The position numbers were made by a program, and so were the translations under genes. From contig NZ_CP022314.1 of the NCBI RefSeq assembly GCF_003352915.1, forward strand, positions 708,637 through 772,636: DNA of 64,000 nucleotides, written 5' to 3'. This stretch comes from Arthrobacter sp. PM3. GTDB taxonomy: Bacteria; Actinomycetota; Actinomycetes; Actinomycetales; Micrococcaceae. The notes beneath the pieces are model-generated. The model ran no database searches, was not told the origin of the DNA, and saw only the letters and a program-made list of their open reading frames with translations. Shown one piece after another: positions 1-10,622 of the stretch. Position 1 is the stretch's first letter, and the number at the start of each line of letters is the position of its first letter.

Positions 1-10
1 CAGGCCCCGG

Positions 11-44
11 CCCCGGGGGCGGGCCTTCTGGTCCGCCCCCGGGG
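11..44. terminator. GC-rich hairpin, probable terminator
   Basis: Two 15-nt arms (11-25 and 30-44) are complementary with one G-U pair and a 4-nt loop. The hairpin lies downstream of the solute-binding protein gene on the minus strand and may end its transcript, so no permease gene appears to be co-transcribed. There is no clear U-tract on either strand, so the terminator call is moderate. Confidence 0.5.
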
Positions 45-158
45 TGCGCCTGCCTCGCCGGGGTGCTTCAGCTGCTTCGCTTTTCGGTTGCATCGTCGCA
101 GTCATGGTATTCCTTGCTTATCCCTTTGAGTCGTCGGAGCTTTGGTGCTGGGAACTGG

Positions 159-1454
159 TCACTGTCCCCAGGCTGCGTCCATGGCCTGCAGGACCTGGTC
201 AGCAGTTTTCTGGCCGGTAAGGAGGCCTTGGACGCCGGTGGCGAGTGCGTCGTACACCGCGGAGTTCGGCCACTGGCTGTTCGGCAGCGGACCGTACTTC
301 CCGCCCTTGATGAAATCGCCGACGTTCTTGTAGGCCCCGCCATTGAAGTCGTAGCCGTCAAGTCCGCTGACAGGGAGGGCGCCGTCGATCTCGGCGAAGG
401 CCTTGGTCTGATCAGGCTGCGCAGCCCAGTCAAGGAAAGCTTTGGCAGCATCCTTGTTCTTGGACGCGGCATTGACGGAGAACGCGTAGTTGGCACTGGC
501 GTACACGAACCCCTTGCCGGAGCTCTGCTCCGCAGGAAGCGCGCGGACATCGAAGTCGGAGCCGGCAGCTGCGGATTTCAGCTGCTTCCAGCTGGGGCCG
601 GGGATGAACCCGGCGAGGGAGGTTCCGCTGGCCAGGCCCTTGGTGATGGCGTCAAAGCCGGCACCTGCGGCGCCTTTCTGGAAGCATCCGGCGTCGTTCA
701 ACTTCACGACTGCTTCCAGGGACGACTTCCAACCGTCCGAGTCAGCGAACTTCGTCTCATTGGCAGCACGCTTTTCGTTCCACTTTGGGTCGTCCGCGTA
801 AACACGTGAGGCTGCCAGAGACATCGCCATGAGCCCGGTGTTGGGAGCAGCCGAGCCGGCAAGCGCGAAGAATGACTTGCCCGCGGATTCGAGCGTTTTG
901 CACTGCTGCTCAAGGGAAGCGAAGTCTGACGGGAGGTCAGAGAGGCCTGCTGCCTTGGAGGCCGTCTCGTTGGACACCAGGCCAACGACCGTAATTTCCG
1001 CGGCCTGGCCGTACACCTTGCCGTCGGACCCGAAAAGGCTGTCGCTTCCTTCGGGGACCAGCTTCTTGGCGGCCTCGTCCAGCGGCTCAAGGAAGCCGGC
1101 CTGGGCGAGCGGCAGGATGCTGCGGCCGGTGCCCGAACCCGGCGAGGTCACTACGACGTCGGAGGCGTTTCCGGCCTGGAGCTGGGTCCGCAGGGTCTGG
1201 TCGTAGGAGTCATTGGGCTGCGGGTTGAACGTAATCTTCACGTTCGGGTGTGACTTCATGTAATTCTCTGCCAACACTTGGAAGGGACTCTCAATGGTGT
1301 TGGATGTCGCGAACGACAGTGAAAACTCCTGGGACCCATCCGAAGAGGAGCTGCTGCCGGTGGAGGCCGAGCAGCCGGTGAGGACAAGGGCTGCGATTGT
1401 AGGGACGGCGAGGGCGCCGACCTTCAGGCCCGAATAGCGACGGTGCTGTGTCAT
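159..1454 (-). CDS. ABC transporter sugar-type solute-binding lipoprotein
   Basis: This 431-aa protein would capture a substrate, probably a sugar or glycoside, outside the membrane for an ABC importer. It starts with a lipoprotein signal: basic residues, a hydrophobic stretch and a lipobox LTGC with Cys28, followed by a Ser-rich linker. The body resembles solute-binding family 1 (MalE type), with a typical length. The start ATG is preceded by AGAAAGG. No permease or ATPase gene lies beside it in the window, and a hairpin follows the gene, so it looks like an orphan binding protein. A LacI-type palindrome in its upstream region suggests carbohydrate control. The substrate is unknown; the neighbouring C-deglycosidase-like genes hint at plant C-glycosides, which is inference. 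Confidence 0.8.
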   Translation of the reverse strand: MTQHRRYSGLKVGALAVPTIAALVLTGCSASTGSSSSSDGSQEFSLSFATSNTIESPFQVLAENYMKSHPNVKITFNPQPNDSYDQTLRTQLQAGNASDVVVTSPGSGTGRSILPLAQAGFLEPLDEAAKKLVPEGSDSLFGSDGKVYGQAAEITVVGLVSNETASKAAGLSDLPSDFASLEQQCKTLESAGKSFFALAGSAAPNTGLMAMSLAASRVYADDPKWNEKRAANETKFADSDGWKSSLEAVVKLNDAGCFQKGAAGAGFDAITKGLASGTSLAGFIPGPSWKQLKSAAAGSDFDVRALPAEQSSGKGFVYASANYAFSVNAASKNKDAAKAFLDWAAQPDQTKAFAEIDGALPVSGLDGYDFNGGAYKNVGDFIKGGKYGPLPNSQWPNSAVYDALATGVQGLLTGQKTADQVLQAMDAAWGQ

Positions 1455-1541
1455 GTCCAGCCTTTCTGACTTCGTTGTCGAAAAATCCGGGAGCCGTGAC
1501 CCCGGTCACTGATCAGTATGCAGGAGATGTGCCTAAAACGC

Positions 1542-1571
1542 ACATAAGTCTTGCCGATGACAGACATAAGT
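1542..1571. promoter_or_regulatory. Direct repeat ACATAAGT, possible regulator site
   Basis: The octamer ACATAAGT occurs at 1542-1549 and 1564-1571, 22 bp apart (about two helical turns), in the divergent gap between the binding-protein and LysR genes. It could be a LysR or other regulator site. The functional call is inference. Confidence 0.3.
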
Positions 1572-1587
1572 TTGACGGAGGTTTACA

Positions 1588-1599
1588 GCAAGCGCTTGC
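1588..1599. promoter_or_regulatory. LacI/GalR-type operator palindrome
   Basis: GCAAGCGCTTGC is a perfect 12-bp palindrome with the central CG typical of LacI/GalR family operators. It lies about 135 bp upstream of the binding-protein start and about 90 bp upstream of the LysR start. It suggests control of the binding protein by a LacI-family sugar regulator; which one is not known. Confidence 0.6.
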
Positions 1600-1686
1600 A
1601 TCGGTAATTGTGATGATCCCGCGAAACGTATCAACGCCGCTGATACACTGTGCTGACTTAGTTCTTCGTTGAAAGATCGCCGCGCC

Positions 1687-2631
1687 GTGACAAACCATGT
1701 CCTGCTTTCCCGGCTCGACCTCAACCTGTTGATATCGCTCGATGCCCTCATTACGGAGCGGAGCGTGACGAGGGCCGCCGAGCGCCTCCACCTGAGCCAG
1801 CCCGCGCTTAGCGCCTCGCTGGCGCGGCTGCGGTCCCACTTTGGTGACCCGATCCTGGCGCGGCGCGGAAACGCCTATGAACTGACGCCGTTCGCGCTCC
1901 GGCTCGCGGAGCACACCACCACGGCACTTGAGGCCGCACGCCGCGTCTTCGAGAGCCAGGCAACCTGGGAGCCCGCCGAATCGGAGCGCGAGTTCTCCAT
2001 CTACGGTTCGGATTACGGCTTCACGACGATTGGCCGGGTTGCATCCGAGCTTGCCGCTGAACGCGCCCCCGGGGTCCGGTTCCGTTTTATGCTCCATAAT
2101 CCGATGGTGGTGGAGGACGCCGCCAACCGCCTTCGTTCGGTGGACGGCATAATGATCCCCCACGGATTCCTCACCGGCCTGCCCTACCTGGACTTGTGGC
2201 GGGACGGGTGGGTGGCCGTGGTCTCCTCATCCAACGCCGCCGTCGGCGACCGCATCACCATGGAGAACATCGCGGAGCTTCCCTGGGTGATGACCTACCA
2301 AACACGGTCGGCATCCACCTCGGCCGAACGCCAGATCATGCAGCTCGGTGTGGAACCACGCGTCGACGTGGTGGTGGAAAGTTTCCAGTCCCTGCCGCAC
2401 TTCGTGGTGGGAACCAACCGGATCGCACTGATCCAGGCGGCGCTGGCACCGTTCGCGCTGCGGGTAGGCGGGGTTCGGATCCTGCCGCTGCCCTTCGACG
2501 CCACCCCGCTGGTCAACGCCTTGTGGTGGCACCCCGTGCACAACCGTGACTCGGAACATGAGTGGATGCGGGGCCTTTTCAAAGAGGCCGCCGACATCGT
2601 GGCGGCCGCCGCAACCAAGCAAGTCCCTTAA
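1687..2631 (+). CDS. LysR-family transcriptional regulator
   Basis: This 314-aa protein has an N-terminal winged helix-turn-helix (about residues 10-68, with the LysR signature around SVTRAAERLHLSQPALS) and a C-terminal periplasmic-binding-like effector domain. It most resembles the NodD/PcpR-like branch, which often controls aromatic or xenobiotic catabolism. I place the start at GTG 1687 because a purine-rich GAAAGA lies upstream; an in-frame TTG at 1669 is possible but has no good ribosome site. It is divergent from the solute-binding protein, an arrangement common for a LysR protein and its target. The effector cannot be told from sequence. Confidence 0.85.
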   Translation: MTNHVLLSRLDLNLLISLDALITERSVTRAAERLHLSQPALSASLARLRSHFGDPILARRGNAYELTPFALRLAEHTTTALEAARRVFESQATWEPAESEREFSIYGSDYGFTTIGRVASELAAERAPGVRFRFMLHNPMVVEDAANRLRSVDGIMIPHGFLTGLPYLDLWRDGWVAVVSSSNAAVGDRITMENIAELPWVMTYQTRSASTSAERQIMQLGVEPRVDVVVESFQSLPHFVVGTNRIALIQAALAPFALRVGGVRILPLPFDATPLVNALWWHPVHNRDSEHEWMRGLFKEAADIVAAAATKQVP

Positions 2632-2634
2632 ATG

Positions 2635-2668
2635 CCTGATGCCCGCCCAATTCCGGACGGGCATCAGG
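2635..2668. terminator. Bidirectional hairpin between convergent genes
   Basis: Perfect 11-bp arms (2635-2645 and 2658-2668) with a 12-nt loop lie between the LysR gene and the convergent isomerase-like gene. There is no strong U-tract. It probably ends transcripts from both sides. Confidence 0.55.
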
Positions 2669-2692
2669 GCCAGGGGAGCTTCGGCTGCGGCG

Positions 2693-4171
2693 TCAGGCCG
2701 GTGCCGGCGCCGCCCGCATGCTCTTGCGGATGAGGTCGTGCTGCTGCCGGACCAGCAGCAGGGGGTCGACCTCGCCGAGCTCGGCGAAGGCGTGCCCTTC
2801 CCACTCGCTGGACCAGTAGCCGCGGTAGCCGCCGTCCACGAAGACGCGGACGAGCTCGGGATAATCGATGGCCGGCTCGTTGCCCTGGTCATCAATGTCA
2901 TAGAACTTCGCGTGGACGTGCATGATTTGCGGCATGATGTCGGCCCACTCCGTCGGGCTGACATGGCCGTGCATGTTGAAGGCCAGATGGGCGAAGGACC
3001 CAAGCCGGGCAGGATCGAAGTCGCGGCCCCGCAGGTACGCAATGAATTCCTCCTGCCGCACCCGCATCGGGGCGTCAGTGGCCCAGATGGCCTGCAGCCT
3101 TTGGACGGCGTCGTCGTCCAGCCCGGCACGGCGGACCGCGCGCAGGAGCGTGGGAGACATGCTGTGCATGGTCGAGGAGAAGTCAGCCACAAAACCCAAC
3201 AGTGGCGAATCAAGCTCCGCGTAGACGTCACGGACCTTCATGATCTCCGGCGAGTTGGGTCCCAGCGGGGCATGGATTTCGTAGGCAAGTTTGAGTTCGA
3301 GGTCCTCCGCGAGCGGCAGGAGCCGTCGAAGCAGCTCAGGCTTCGCGCTCTGGATGCGGATGAGCGGGAAACCCAGCTTCTTGGCGCCGCGGAAGAGCGT
3401 CTGCGTGAAGTCGTACTCCTCGTCCGGGGTCATGTCCCGGTCCCGGCGCCGGCCCATATCCAGGTTGGCGCCAAAGGAGCTGGCAGTGAAGCCGTGCTTG
3501 TCGAAGGCCTGCTGCCAGGAGCTGGCGAAGTCATCCGTCACGGTGGGATACGTCGGCAGGACCTGCGATGCCACGATCTCGATGCCCGGACCGATGCCCA
3601 GCTCCGCCACCCGGTTCAGCAGGCCGTCGAAGTCGTACCAGCCGGCCCGGAATTCGGCACTCGCCGAGTACAGGGTGAGCCCAAGGGAGAACGGATCATC
3701 CCCGGCCTTGGGCGGAGGCGGGGTGGCCGCAGTCGTCAGTTCCGGGGCCGCCGCGGCCCTGTCCGTGACGGTCAGCTCGAGCGTCTGGTTGACGAAATTG
3801 GGGACGTACATGCCGGGACCGCCGTCCTGGCCGGGCGCAATTTGCATGTAGGGAAGGCGCAGCTCACCGATGAGCTGGATGGTGTGCTGCTCGCCCAAGG
3901 CAGCAGGGCTCCCGGTTTTGGCGATGAGCAGGGGATGTTCCTGCAGGTACCAGAGAGTTTCGCTTTGCGCGGGCAGGTCCGGGAGCGCATAGCGGACTCC
4001 GTCCAGTTCCAGGGTCAGGTCCTCGGCCGGAATCTCCTGGCCGTCGACGGTGAGCCGGAGGCTGGAGACCGAGGAAAGCCACAGGCTCCGGTACCACGGG
4101 AGTATCAGGGCCAGGGCGAGGCCGTCGGGATGGGGGCGGAGGCTTGCATCGTCAAGAAGTCCGTTTGGCAT
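2693..4171 (-). CDS. Fused C-glycoside deglycosidase-like protein (beta-like domain + TIM barrel)
   Basis: This 492-aa protein has two parts. Residues 1 to about 140 resemble the small beta subunit of C-glycoside deglycosidases (DUF6379 type), with the motif WYRSLWLSS and a later RLPYMQ. After a Pro-rich linker, residues about 160-490 form a xylose-isomerase-like TIM barrel like the alpha subunit. Expected metal ligands are visible: Glu in YEIHAP (about 298), Asp in VADFSS (about 329), His in HVHAK (about 419) and Glu in SSEWEG (about 455). In known enzymes the two subunits are separate and cleave the C-C bond of a 3-oxo-glucosyl aromatic. It is 30 bp downstream of a paralogue, so they are one operon. 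The family call is from memory; the substrate is inferred. Confidence 0.6.
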   Translation of the reverse strand: MPNGLLDDASLRPHPDGLALALILPWYRSLWLSSVSSLRLTVDGQEIPAEDLTLELDGVRYALPDLPAQSETLWYLQEHPLLIAKTGSPAALGEQHTIQLIGELRLPYMQIAPGQDGGPGMYVPNFVNQTLELTVTDRAAAAPELTTAATPPPPKAGDDPFSLGLTLYSASAEFRAGWYDFDGLLNRVAELGIGPGIEIVASQVLPTYPTVTDDFASSWQQAFDKHGFTASSFGANLDMGRRRDRDMTPDEEYDFTQTLFRGAKKLGFPLIRIQSAKPELLRRLLPLAEDLELKLAYEIHAPLGPNSPEIMKVRDVYAELDSPLLGFVADFSSTMHSMSPTLLRAVRRAGLDDDAVQRLQAIWATDAPMRVRQEEFIAYLRGRDFDPARLGSFAHLAFNMHGHVSPTEWADIMPQIMHVHAKFYDIDDQGNEPAIDYPELVRVFVDGGYRGYWSSEWEGHAFAELGEVDPLLLVRQQHDLIRKSMRAAPAPA

Positions 4172-4201
4172 GGTTGTCTCTTTGCTCGGAAGTGGGATGG
4201 T

Positions 4202-5497
4202 TCAGGTAAGTCCGCCGGCGATGCGCCGGATCAGGGCGTGCTGGCGCCGCACCTGCTCAATGGCTCGCCATGGCGTGCGCTCGCCTTCATATTCGCTGGA
4301 GAGATAACCGGTGTAGCCCGAGTCCCTGAGGGCCCTGAGCACGGGCAGCCACGGAATCTGCTGGTCCTCCAAGCCCTCGTTGATGTCGTGGAACTTCGCC
4401 TGGACGAACACGACATATTGCGCGATGTCCGCGAAGTCGGCCGGATCGACGCCGATCCCGTCGAGGAAGGCGGGCCGGGTCTCGCGGGTCTCCCCTTCGC
4501 GCAGCGGGATGGGCCGGTCCTGGAAGATACCGGCGTCGATGAGCAGCCCGAAGTTCTTGGTTCCGGTCCGTTCGATCAGTGCGATGTAGTCCTCGACGAC
4601 GGGGTGCTTGATCGGCGTCGGGGAATGAATCTCCGGGCAGATGATGATCCCCAGCGCGTGGGCCAGGTCAAGGGAGCGTTCCACGGACCCGGTCCAGATG
4701 GGGTCCGGGACCAGGTCGCTGGACACGACGCCGATTTTGGGGCGCACGAAGCCGAAGCCCAGCTGGTTGGCAAGCCGCAGGTCCCGCTGGAGGGCCTCCG
4801 CACCCTCCGCGACCGTCATGGTGCGGCCCGGGTGAAGACGGGTATCGATCCAGGAGCCGTAGTTCGTGGGCTCCAGCGAATACTTCTCCAGAAGGCCGAA
4901 CCAGTTATCGATCCAGGCGGGGGACGGTGCCGGATAGCCGGGGATGTGGCCCTCGCCGAGGATCTCGACGCCGGTGGCGCCCACGTCCGCGACGGCGGCC
5001 AGGGCCGTTTCCAGGTCCATGACCGTGCCGTAGTCGCCCATGTAGCTGTAGAGGGAAACGCCGTAGCGGAAGGTGCCTTCGCCGCCTTCCGGCGCGAGCG
5101 TCACCTTGCGGCTGGTTCGGTGCACGGTGGGCTGGTGCTCCACGGGAATGTAGGACATGCGCAGCCGCAGCTCGATGGAGAGCTCATGGACTCCCTGCGG
5201 GAGTCCGCCGTCGAGGGGAACGGTCACCACGGCCGCTTCCTCAAGGGGCCAGCGCACGCCATCGCTTTCCCACAGCTGCTGCAGGGTGTAGGTCCGCCCC
5301 CCGAACGTCCACAGCGGAACGTCAGGACCGACGTCGACGATGTCGCCAACGCGAACTGCAATGCCGTCGATGAGGGACGCGGCCATGCCGCGGTAGGAAG
5401 GCATTCGGACCCGGAACTGAAAGCCGGTTACACGTCCGCCGTCCGTGGTATTGCGGAAGCCGACGGACTGGATGAGGTCTCTTTCGAGAAGCATCAT
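4202..5497 (-). CDS. Second fused C-glycoside deglycosidase-like protein
   Basis: This 431-aa paralogue is the first gene of the pair. Residues 1 to about 140 again resemble the DUF6379 beta subunit (YRGMAASLIDG; RMSYIPVEH), and the rest is a TIM barrel of the sugar phosphate isomerase/epimerase superfamily. The metal set is Glu in PEIHSP (about 289), Asp in LLIDAG (about 321), Gln in FVQAK (about 366) and Glu in SSEYEG (about 400). The third ligand is Gln, as in hydroxypyruvate isomerase, where the downstream partner has His. The start follows a GAGAGAGTGAG ribosome site. An alternative is a dedicated epimerase or isomerase with an accessory N-domain. No FAD oxidoreductase of the CarA type lies next to it. 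Confidence 0.6.
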   Translation of the reverse strand: MMLLERDLIQSVGFRNTTDGGRVTGFQFRVRMPSYRGMAASLIDGIAVRVGDIVDVGPDVPLWTFGGRTYTLQQLWESDGVRWPLEEAAVVTVPLDGGLPQGVHELSIELRLRMSYIPVEHQPTVHRTSRKVTLAPEGGEGTFRYGVSLYSYMGDYGTVMDLETALAAVADVGATGVEILGEGHIPGYPAPSPAWIDNWFGLLEKYSLEPTNYGSWIDTRLHPGRTMTVAEGAEALQRDLRLANQLGFGFVRPKIGVVSSDLVPDPIWTGSVERSLDLAHALGIIICPEIHSPTPIKHPVVEDYIALIERTGTKNFGLLIDAGIFQDRPIPLREGETRETRPAFLDGIGVDPADFADIAQYVVFVQAKFHDINEGLEDQQIPWLPVLRALRDSGYTGYLSSEYEGERTPWRAIEQVRRQHALIRRIAGGLT

Positions 5498-5602
5498 TGC
5501 TCACTCTCTCTAGGTGCGGAATCCAGACTAGCAATCATTCCGCCTATTTCATACCTAAGTTAGTTCATAAATGGCAGAACTTCACGCGGACCTCCGGAAG
5601 GG
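5498..5602. promoter_or_regulatory. AT-rich divergent promoter region
   Basis: This is a locally AT-rich stretch between the deglycosidase-like pair (minus) and the glyoxylate operon (plus). It should hold the promoter of the minus-strand pair; a TAGTCT hexamer on the minus strand is a candidate -10. No clear operator was identified. Confidence 0.35.
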
Positions 5603-5631
5603 TTGACTGCCGCCCGACCCGCCCCTAGACT
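5603..5631 (+). promoter_or_regulatory. Sigma-70 type promoter of the glyoxylate operon
   Basis: A TTGACT (5603-5608) and a TAGACT (5626-5631) are separated by exactly 17 bp. This predicts a transcript start near 5638 and a leader of about 150 nt before hyi. Confidence 0.65.
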
Positions 5632-5650
5632 TTTCATACAGCAAGATAAT

Positions 5651-5670
5651 GTTTCCACAATACGAAATAC
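5651..5670. promoter_or_regulatory. Dyad operator candidate (IclR/AllR-like)
   Basis: GTTTCC and GAAATAC form an imperfect dyad around CACAATAC, just downstream of the predicted start of transcription. Size and position fit a repressor site of the IclR/AllR kind that controls glyoxylate and allantoin genes in other actinobacteria. The regulator is not in this window. Confidence 0.4.
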
Positions 5671-5788
5671 GCCGCCGCGGTTGCACTGCAGAGGAACTCC
5701 CGCACAGCGGGCCCGTGGAAATAGAGTCGAGATACCAACCGCCAGGACCCGCCGGACCGCTCCGGTTTCGAGCCCGAAGGAACCCACA

Positions 5789-6589
5789 ATGACGTACTCC
5801 GTGAACTGCTCCATCCTCCTGACGGAGCTGCCCCTGCTGGAACGGCCCGCCGCGGCCAAGGCCGCCGGCTTCGACGCCGTCGAGTTCTGGTGGCCCTTCG
5901 CGAGCTCCGTCCCCGCCGACGCCGAGGTCACCCGGTTTGAGAACGCCATCTCCGACGCCGGTGTCCAGCTCACCGGACTGAACTTCAATGCCGGCGACAT
6001 GCCCGGCGGTGACCGGGGCCTGGTGTCCTGGATCGGCCGCGACGCCGAGTTCAGGGACAACATCGACGTCGTCGCCGGGATCGGCGGGCGCCTCGGCTGC
6101 ACGTCGTTCAACGCCCTCTACGGCAACCGCCAGGCCGAGTACTCCGCCGAGCAGCAGGACGAACTCGCCGTGGCGAACCTCGCCGCCGCAGCGGCCGGCG
6201 TGGGCCGGATCGGCGGCACCGTCCTGCTCGAACCCGTCAGCGGCGCACCCCGCTACCCGCTCCTCACGGCCGCCGACGCGCTGGGCGTCATCGCCCGGGT
6301 CAAGGAGGAAACCGGCACGGAGAACATCAGGCTCCTGGCCGACTTCTACCACCTGGCCGTCAACGGTGACGACGTCGCCGCCGTTGTTGAGAACCACGCC
6401 AAGGACTTCGGCCACATCCAGATTGCCGACAACCCCGGCCGCGGCGCCCCCGGAACCGGGACCCTGCCGCTGGGCGAATGGATCACCCGCAGCCGCGAAC
6501 TCGGCTACGAGGGCTACATCGGCCTCGAATACAAGGAGCCGGCGGAAACCGCGTTCGCCTGGGCCATCCGCGAACGCGCCTCCCGCTGA
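5789..6589 (+). CDS. hyi: Hydroxypyruvate isomerase
   Basis: This 266-aa TIM-barrel enzyme interconverts hydroxypyruvate and tartronate semialdehyde. It matches the family in length and motifs: NCSILLTELP near the start, EPVSG with a metal-binding Glu in the middle, a Gln ligand in HIQIADNPGR, and a C-terminal EYKE Glu. The start is the ATG at 5789 behind GAAGGA; an open frame extends further upstream but lacks family similarity. It is the first gene of a run of six same-strand genes that process glyoxylate and allantoin, with glxR following after 33 bp. Confidence 0.9.
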   Translation: MTYSVNCSILLTELPLLERPAAAKAAGFDAVEFWWPFASSVPADAEVTRFENAISDAGVQLTGLNFNAGDMPGGDRGLVSWIGRDAEFRDNIDVVAGIGGRLGCTSFNALYGNRQAEYSAEQQDELAVANLAAAAAGVGRIGGTVLLEPVSGAPRYPLLTAADALGVIARVKEETGTENIRLLADFYHLAVNGDDVAAVVENHAKDFGHIQIADNPGRGAPGTGTLPLGEWITRSRELGYEGYIGLEYKEPAETAFAWAIRERASR

Positions 6590-6622
6590 TCCGCACCCAA
6601 GACTTTTAGCAAAGGAACCACA

Positions 6623-7501
6623 ATGAGCAACGTTGCAGTGATCGGACTCGGCATCATGGGCCTGCCCATGGCCATCAACCTCGTCAAGGCCGGCCACACG
6701 GTCACCGGTTTCAACCGCAGCCAGGACAAGATCGACAAGCTGGTCTCCGAAGGCGGCCGCGGTGCCGGCAGCATCGCCGAGGCCGTCAAGGACGCCGACG
6801 TCGTCATCACCATGGTGCCGGACTCCCCCGACGTCGAGGGCGTGGTCAGCGGCCCCGAGGGCGTCTTCGCCAACGCCCGCAAGGGAACCCTGTGGATTGA
6901 CGCGTCCAGCATCCGTCCGGACGTGGCCAAGCGCCTCGCCGACGACGCCCGGGCCGCCGGGATCCGACCCCTCGACGCCCCGGTCTCCGGCGGCGAACAG
7001 GGCGCCATCGACGCCGTCCTGTCCATCATGGTCGGCGGGGACGCCGCCGACTTCGAGGCGGCCGGGGAGGTCCTGAACGCCGTCGGCAAGACCATCGTCC
7101 ATGTCGGCCCCTCCGGCTCCGGCCAGACCGTCAAGGCAGCCAACCAGCTGATCGTGGCCGTCAACATTGAAGTCCTCGGCGAGGCGATCGCCTTCCTCGA
7201 GGCCTACGGCGTGGACACCGACGCCGCGCTCAAGGTCCTCGGCGGCGGTCTGGCCGGTTCCAAGGTCCTGGACCAGAAGGGCCAGAAGATGCTGGACCGC
7301 AACTTCGACCCAGGCTTCCGCCTGGCCCTGCACCACAAGGACCTCGGCATCGTCACCGCCGCGGCCCGCGAGGCCAATGTCGCCGTTCCGCTCGGCGCCG
7401 TCGTCGCCCAGCTCGTCGCCGCCACCGTCAACCAGGGCGACGGCGGCCTGGACCACTCGGGGCTCTTCAAGCAGGTCCTCCAGCTCAGCGGCCGCAGCTA
7501 A
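6623..7501 (+). CDS. glxR: 2-hydroxy-3-oxopropionate (tartronate semialdehyde) reductase
   Basis: This 292-aa member of the beta-hydroxyacid dehydrogenase family reduces tartronate semialdehyde to D-glycerate with NAD(P)H. The N-terminal Rossmann motif is [10 protein letters not shown]. The substrate-binding [11 protein letters not shown] and the catalytic Lys in [11 protein letters not shown] are both intact. It sits between hyi and gcl, as in known glyoxylate gene clusters. An AAAGGAACC ribosome site lies just before the start. Confidence 0.93.
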   Translation: MSNVAVIGLGIMGLPMAINLVKAGHTVTGFNRSQDKIDKLVSEGGRGAGSIAEAVKDADVVITMVPDSPDVEGVVSGPEGVFANARKGTLWIDASSIRPDVAKRLADDARAAGIRPLDAPVSGGEQGAIDAVLSIMVGGDAADFEAAGEVLNAVGKTIVHVGPSGSGQTVKAANQLIVAVNIEVLGEAIAFLEAYGVDTDAALKVLGGGLAGSKVLDQKGQKMLDRNFDPGFRLALHHKDLGIVTAAAREANVAVPLGAVVAQLVAATVNQGDGGLDHSGLFKQVLQLSGRS

Positions 7502-7620
7502 CCCAGCCACCTCCGCCGCACCCACCCTCCGCCGCCACGTCCCCGGACGGCACAGGGCTTCCTTCAGCACACCCAAAAACAGCCCGCCAAGGGCATCCCA
7601 AGACTTTCAAGGAGCACACC

Positions 7621-9411
<1,791 letters not shown>

Positions 9412-9413
9412 TC

Positions 9414-10622
9414 ATGCGGATCGTGATCGCGCCGGACAAGTTCAAGGGCTCACTCTCCGCCCCGGACGTCGCCCGGCACCTCGAAACCGGGCTGCAGTGG
9501 ACGCGCGACAGCGGACGGATCAGCAACCTTGAGGTTCTCCGGATTCCGGTGGCCGACGGCGGCGAGGGGACCCTCGACGCCGCGGTCGGCTCCGGCTTCG
9601 GCCGCCGCAGCGCGGTGGTCACCGGCCCCACGGGACAGCCGGTCCGCGCGGACTTCGCCGTCCGCGGCCGCGATGCCGTCATCGAGATGGCCGCCGCGTC
9701 CGGACTCGCCGTCCTGCCCGGCGCCGCCGCGGGCGGCGCGCCCGATTCGGCGACCGCCACCGGCGCCAGCAGCCTCGGCACCGGCGAACTGATCCGCGCC
9801 GCGCTCGACGCCGGATGCCGGCAGATCATTTTGGGCGTCGGCGGGAGCGCCAACACCGACGGCGGCGCCGGTGTCCTGCAGGGCCTCGGCGCCCGGCTGC
9901 TCGACGCCGACGGTTGCGAACTGCCGCCCGGCGGGGCGGCCCTCACCCGGCTGGCCCGGATCGACTTTTCCGGGTTCGACGCCCGGCTCGAGGAGACGCG
10001 GTTCGTGCTCGCCAGCGACGTCGGCAATCCCCTGCTCGGCCCCTCCGGGGCCGCCCGGATCTTCGGCCCGCAGAAGGGCGCGACCCCCGCCGATGTGGAA
10101 CTTCTCGACGCGGCCCTGGCCCACTTTGTGCAGGTCCTGGCGGCCGAGATCGGCCCCCGGGCGCTGCGGGCCGCGGAGGCTCCCGGCGCCGGGGCGGCCG
10201 GCGGCGTCGGCTACGCCGCCATCGCGGTCCTCGCCGCGACCCGCAGGCCGGGCATCGACGTCGTCCTTGAATTCACCGGACTCGCAGAGCGGCTGGCCGG
10301 CGCGGACCTGGTGATCACCGGCGAGGGCAGCCTCGACGAGCAATCCCTGCTGGGCAAGACGCCGGTGGGCGTTGCCCGGGCCGCCCGGCACGCCGGCGTG
10401 CCGGTGGTTGCGGTCTGCGGCCGGTCCGCGCTCAGTCCGGAGCAGATCAGCACCTCCGGATTCCGCGCCGTCCATGCTTTGACGGAGCTCGAAAGCAATG
10501 TAGACACGTGTATAGCGGAGGCGGCAGCGCTTCTGGAACGCCTGGGACGGAACATCGGCCTGCAGCTGGCGGGGCCGGCTGCCCAACACACGACTGTGAG
10601 CAAGGAGAGCCAACATGCCTGA
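9414..10622 (+). CDS. glxK: Glycerate kinase (GlxK/GarK family)
   Basis: This 402-aa kinase phosphorylates the D-glycerate made by GlxR, probably to 2-phosphoglycerate. The family start IAPDKFKGSLSA, the PVADGGEGT motif (residues about 45-53) and the GVGGSANTDGGAG motif are all present. It begins 2 bp after gcl stops and overlaps allB by 8 bp, so it is translationally coupled on both sides. It is longer than the second glycerate kinase at 29.4 kb and clearly a different lineage, so the two probably serve different pathways. Confidence 0.92.
   Translation: MRIVIAPDKFKGSLSAPDVARHLETGLQWTRDSGRISNLEVLRIPVADGGEGTLDAAVGSGFGRRSAVVTGPTGQPVRADFAVRGRDAVIEMAAASGLAVLPGAAAGGAPDSATATGASSLGTGELIRAALDAGCRQIILGVGGSANTDGGAGVLQGLGARLLDADGCELPPGGAALTRLARIDFSGFDARLEETRFVLASDVGNPLLGPSGAARIFGPQKGATPADVELLDAALAHFVQVLAAEIGPRALRAAEAPGAGAAGGVGYAAIAVLAATRRPGIDVVLEFTGLAERLAGADLVITGEGSLDEQSLLGKTPVGVARAARHAGVPVVAVCGRSALSPEQISTSGFRAVHALTELESNVDTCIAEAAALLERLGRNIGLQLAGPAAQHTTVSKESQHA

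Noticed and set aside
2546..5563. Very long plus-strand open frame (about 1000 codons) opposite the deglycosidase-like pair
   Set aside because: It is antisense to two genes with clear domains and metal motifs; its product is low in family features. Long antisense frames are common in high-GC DNA.
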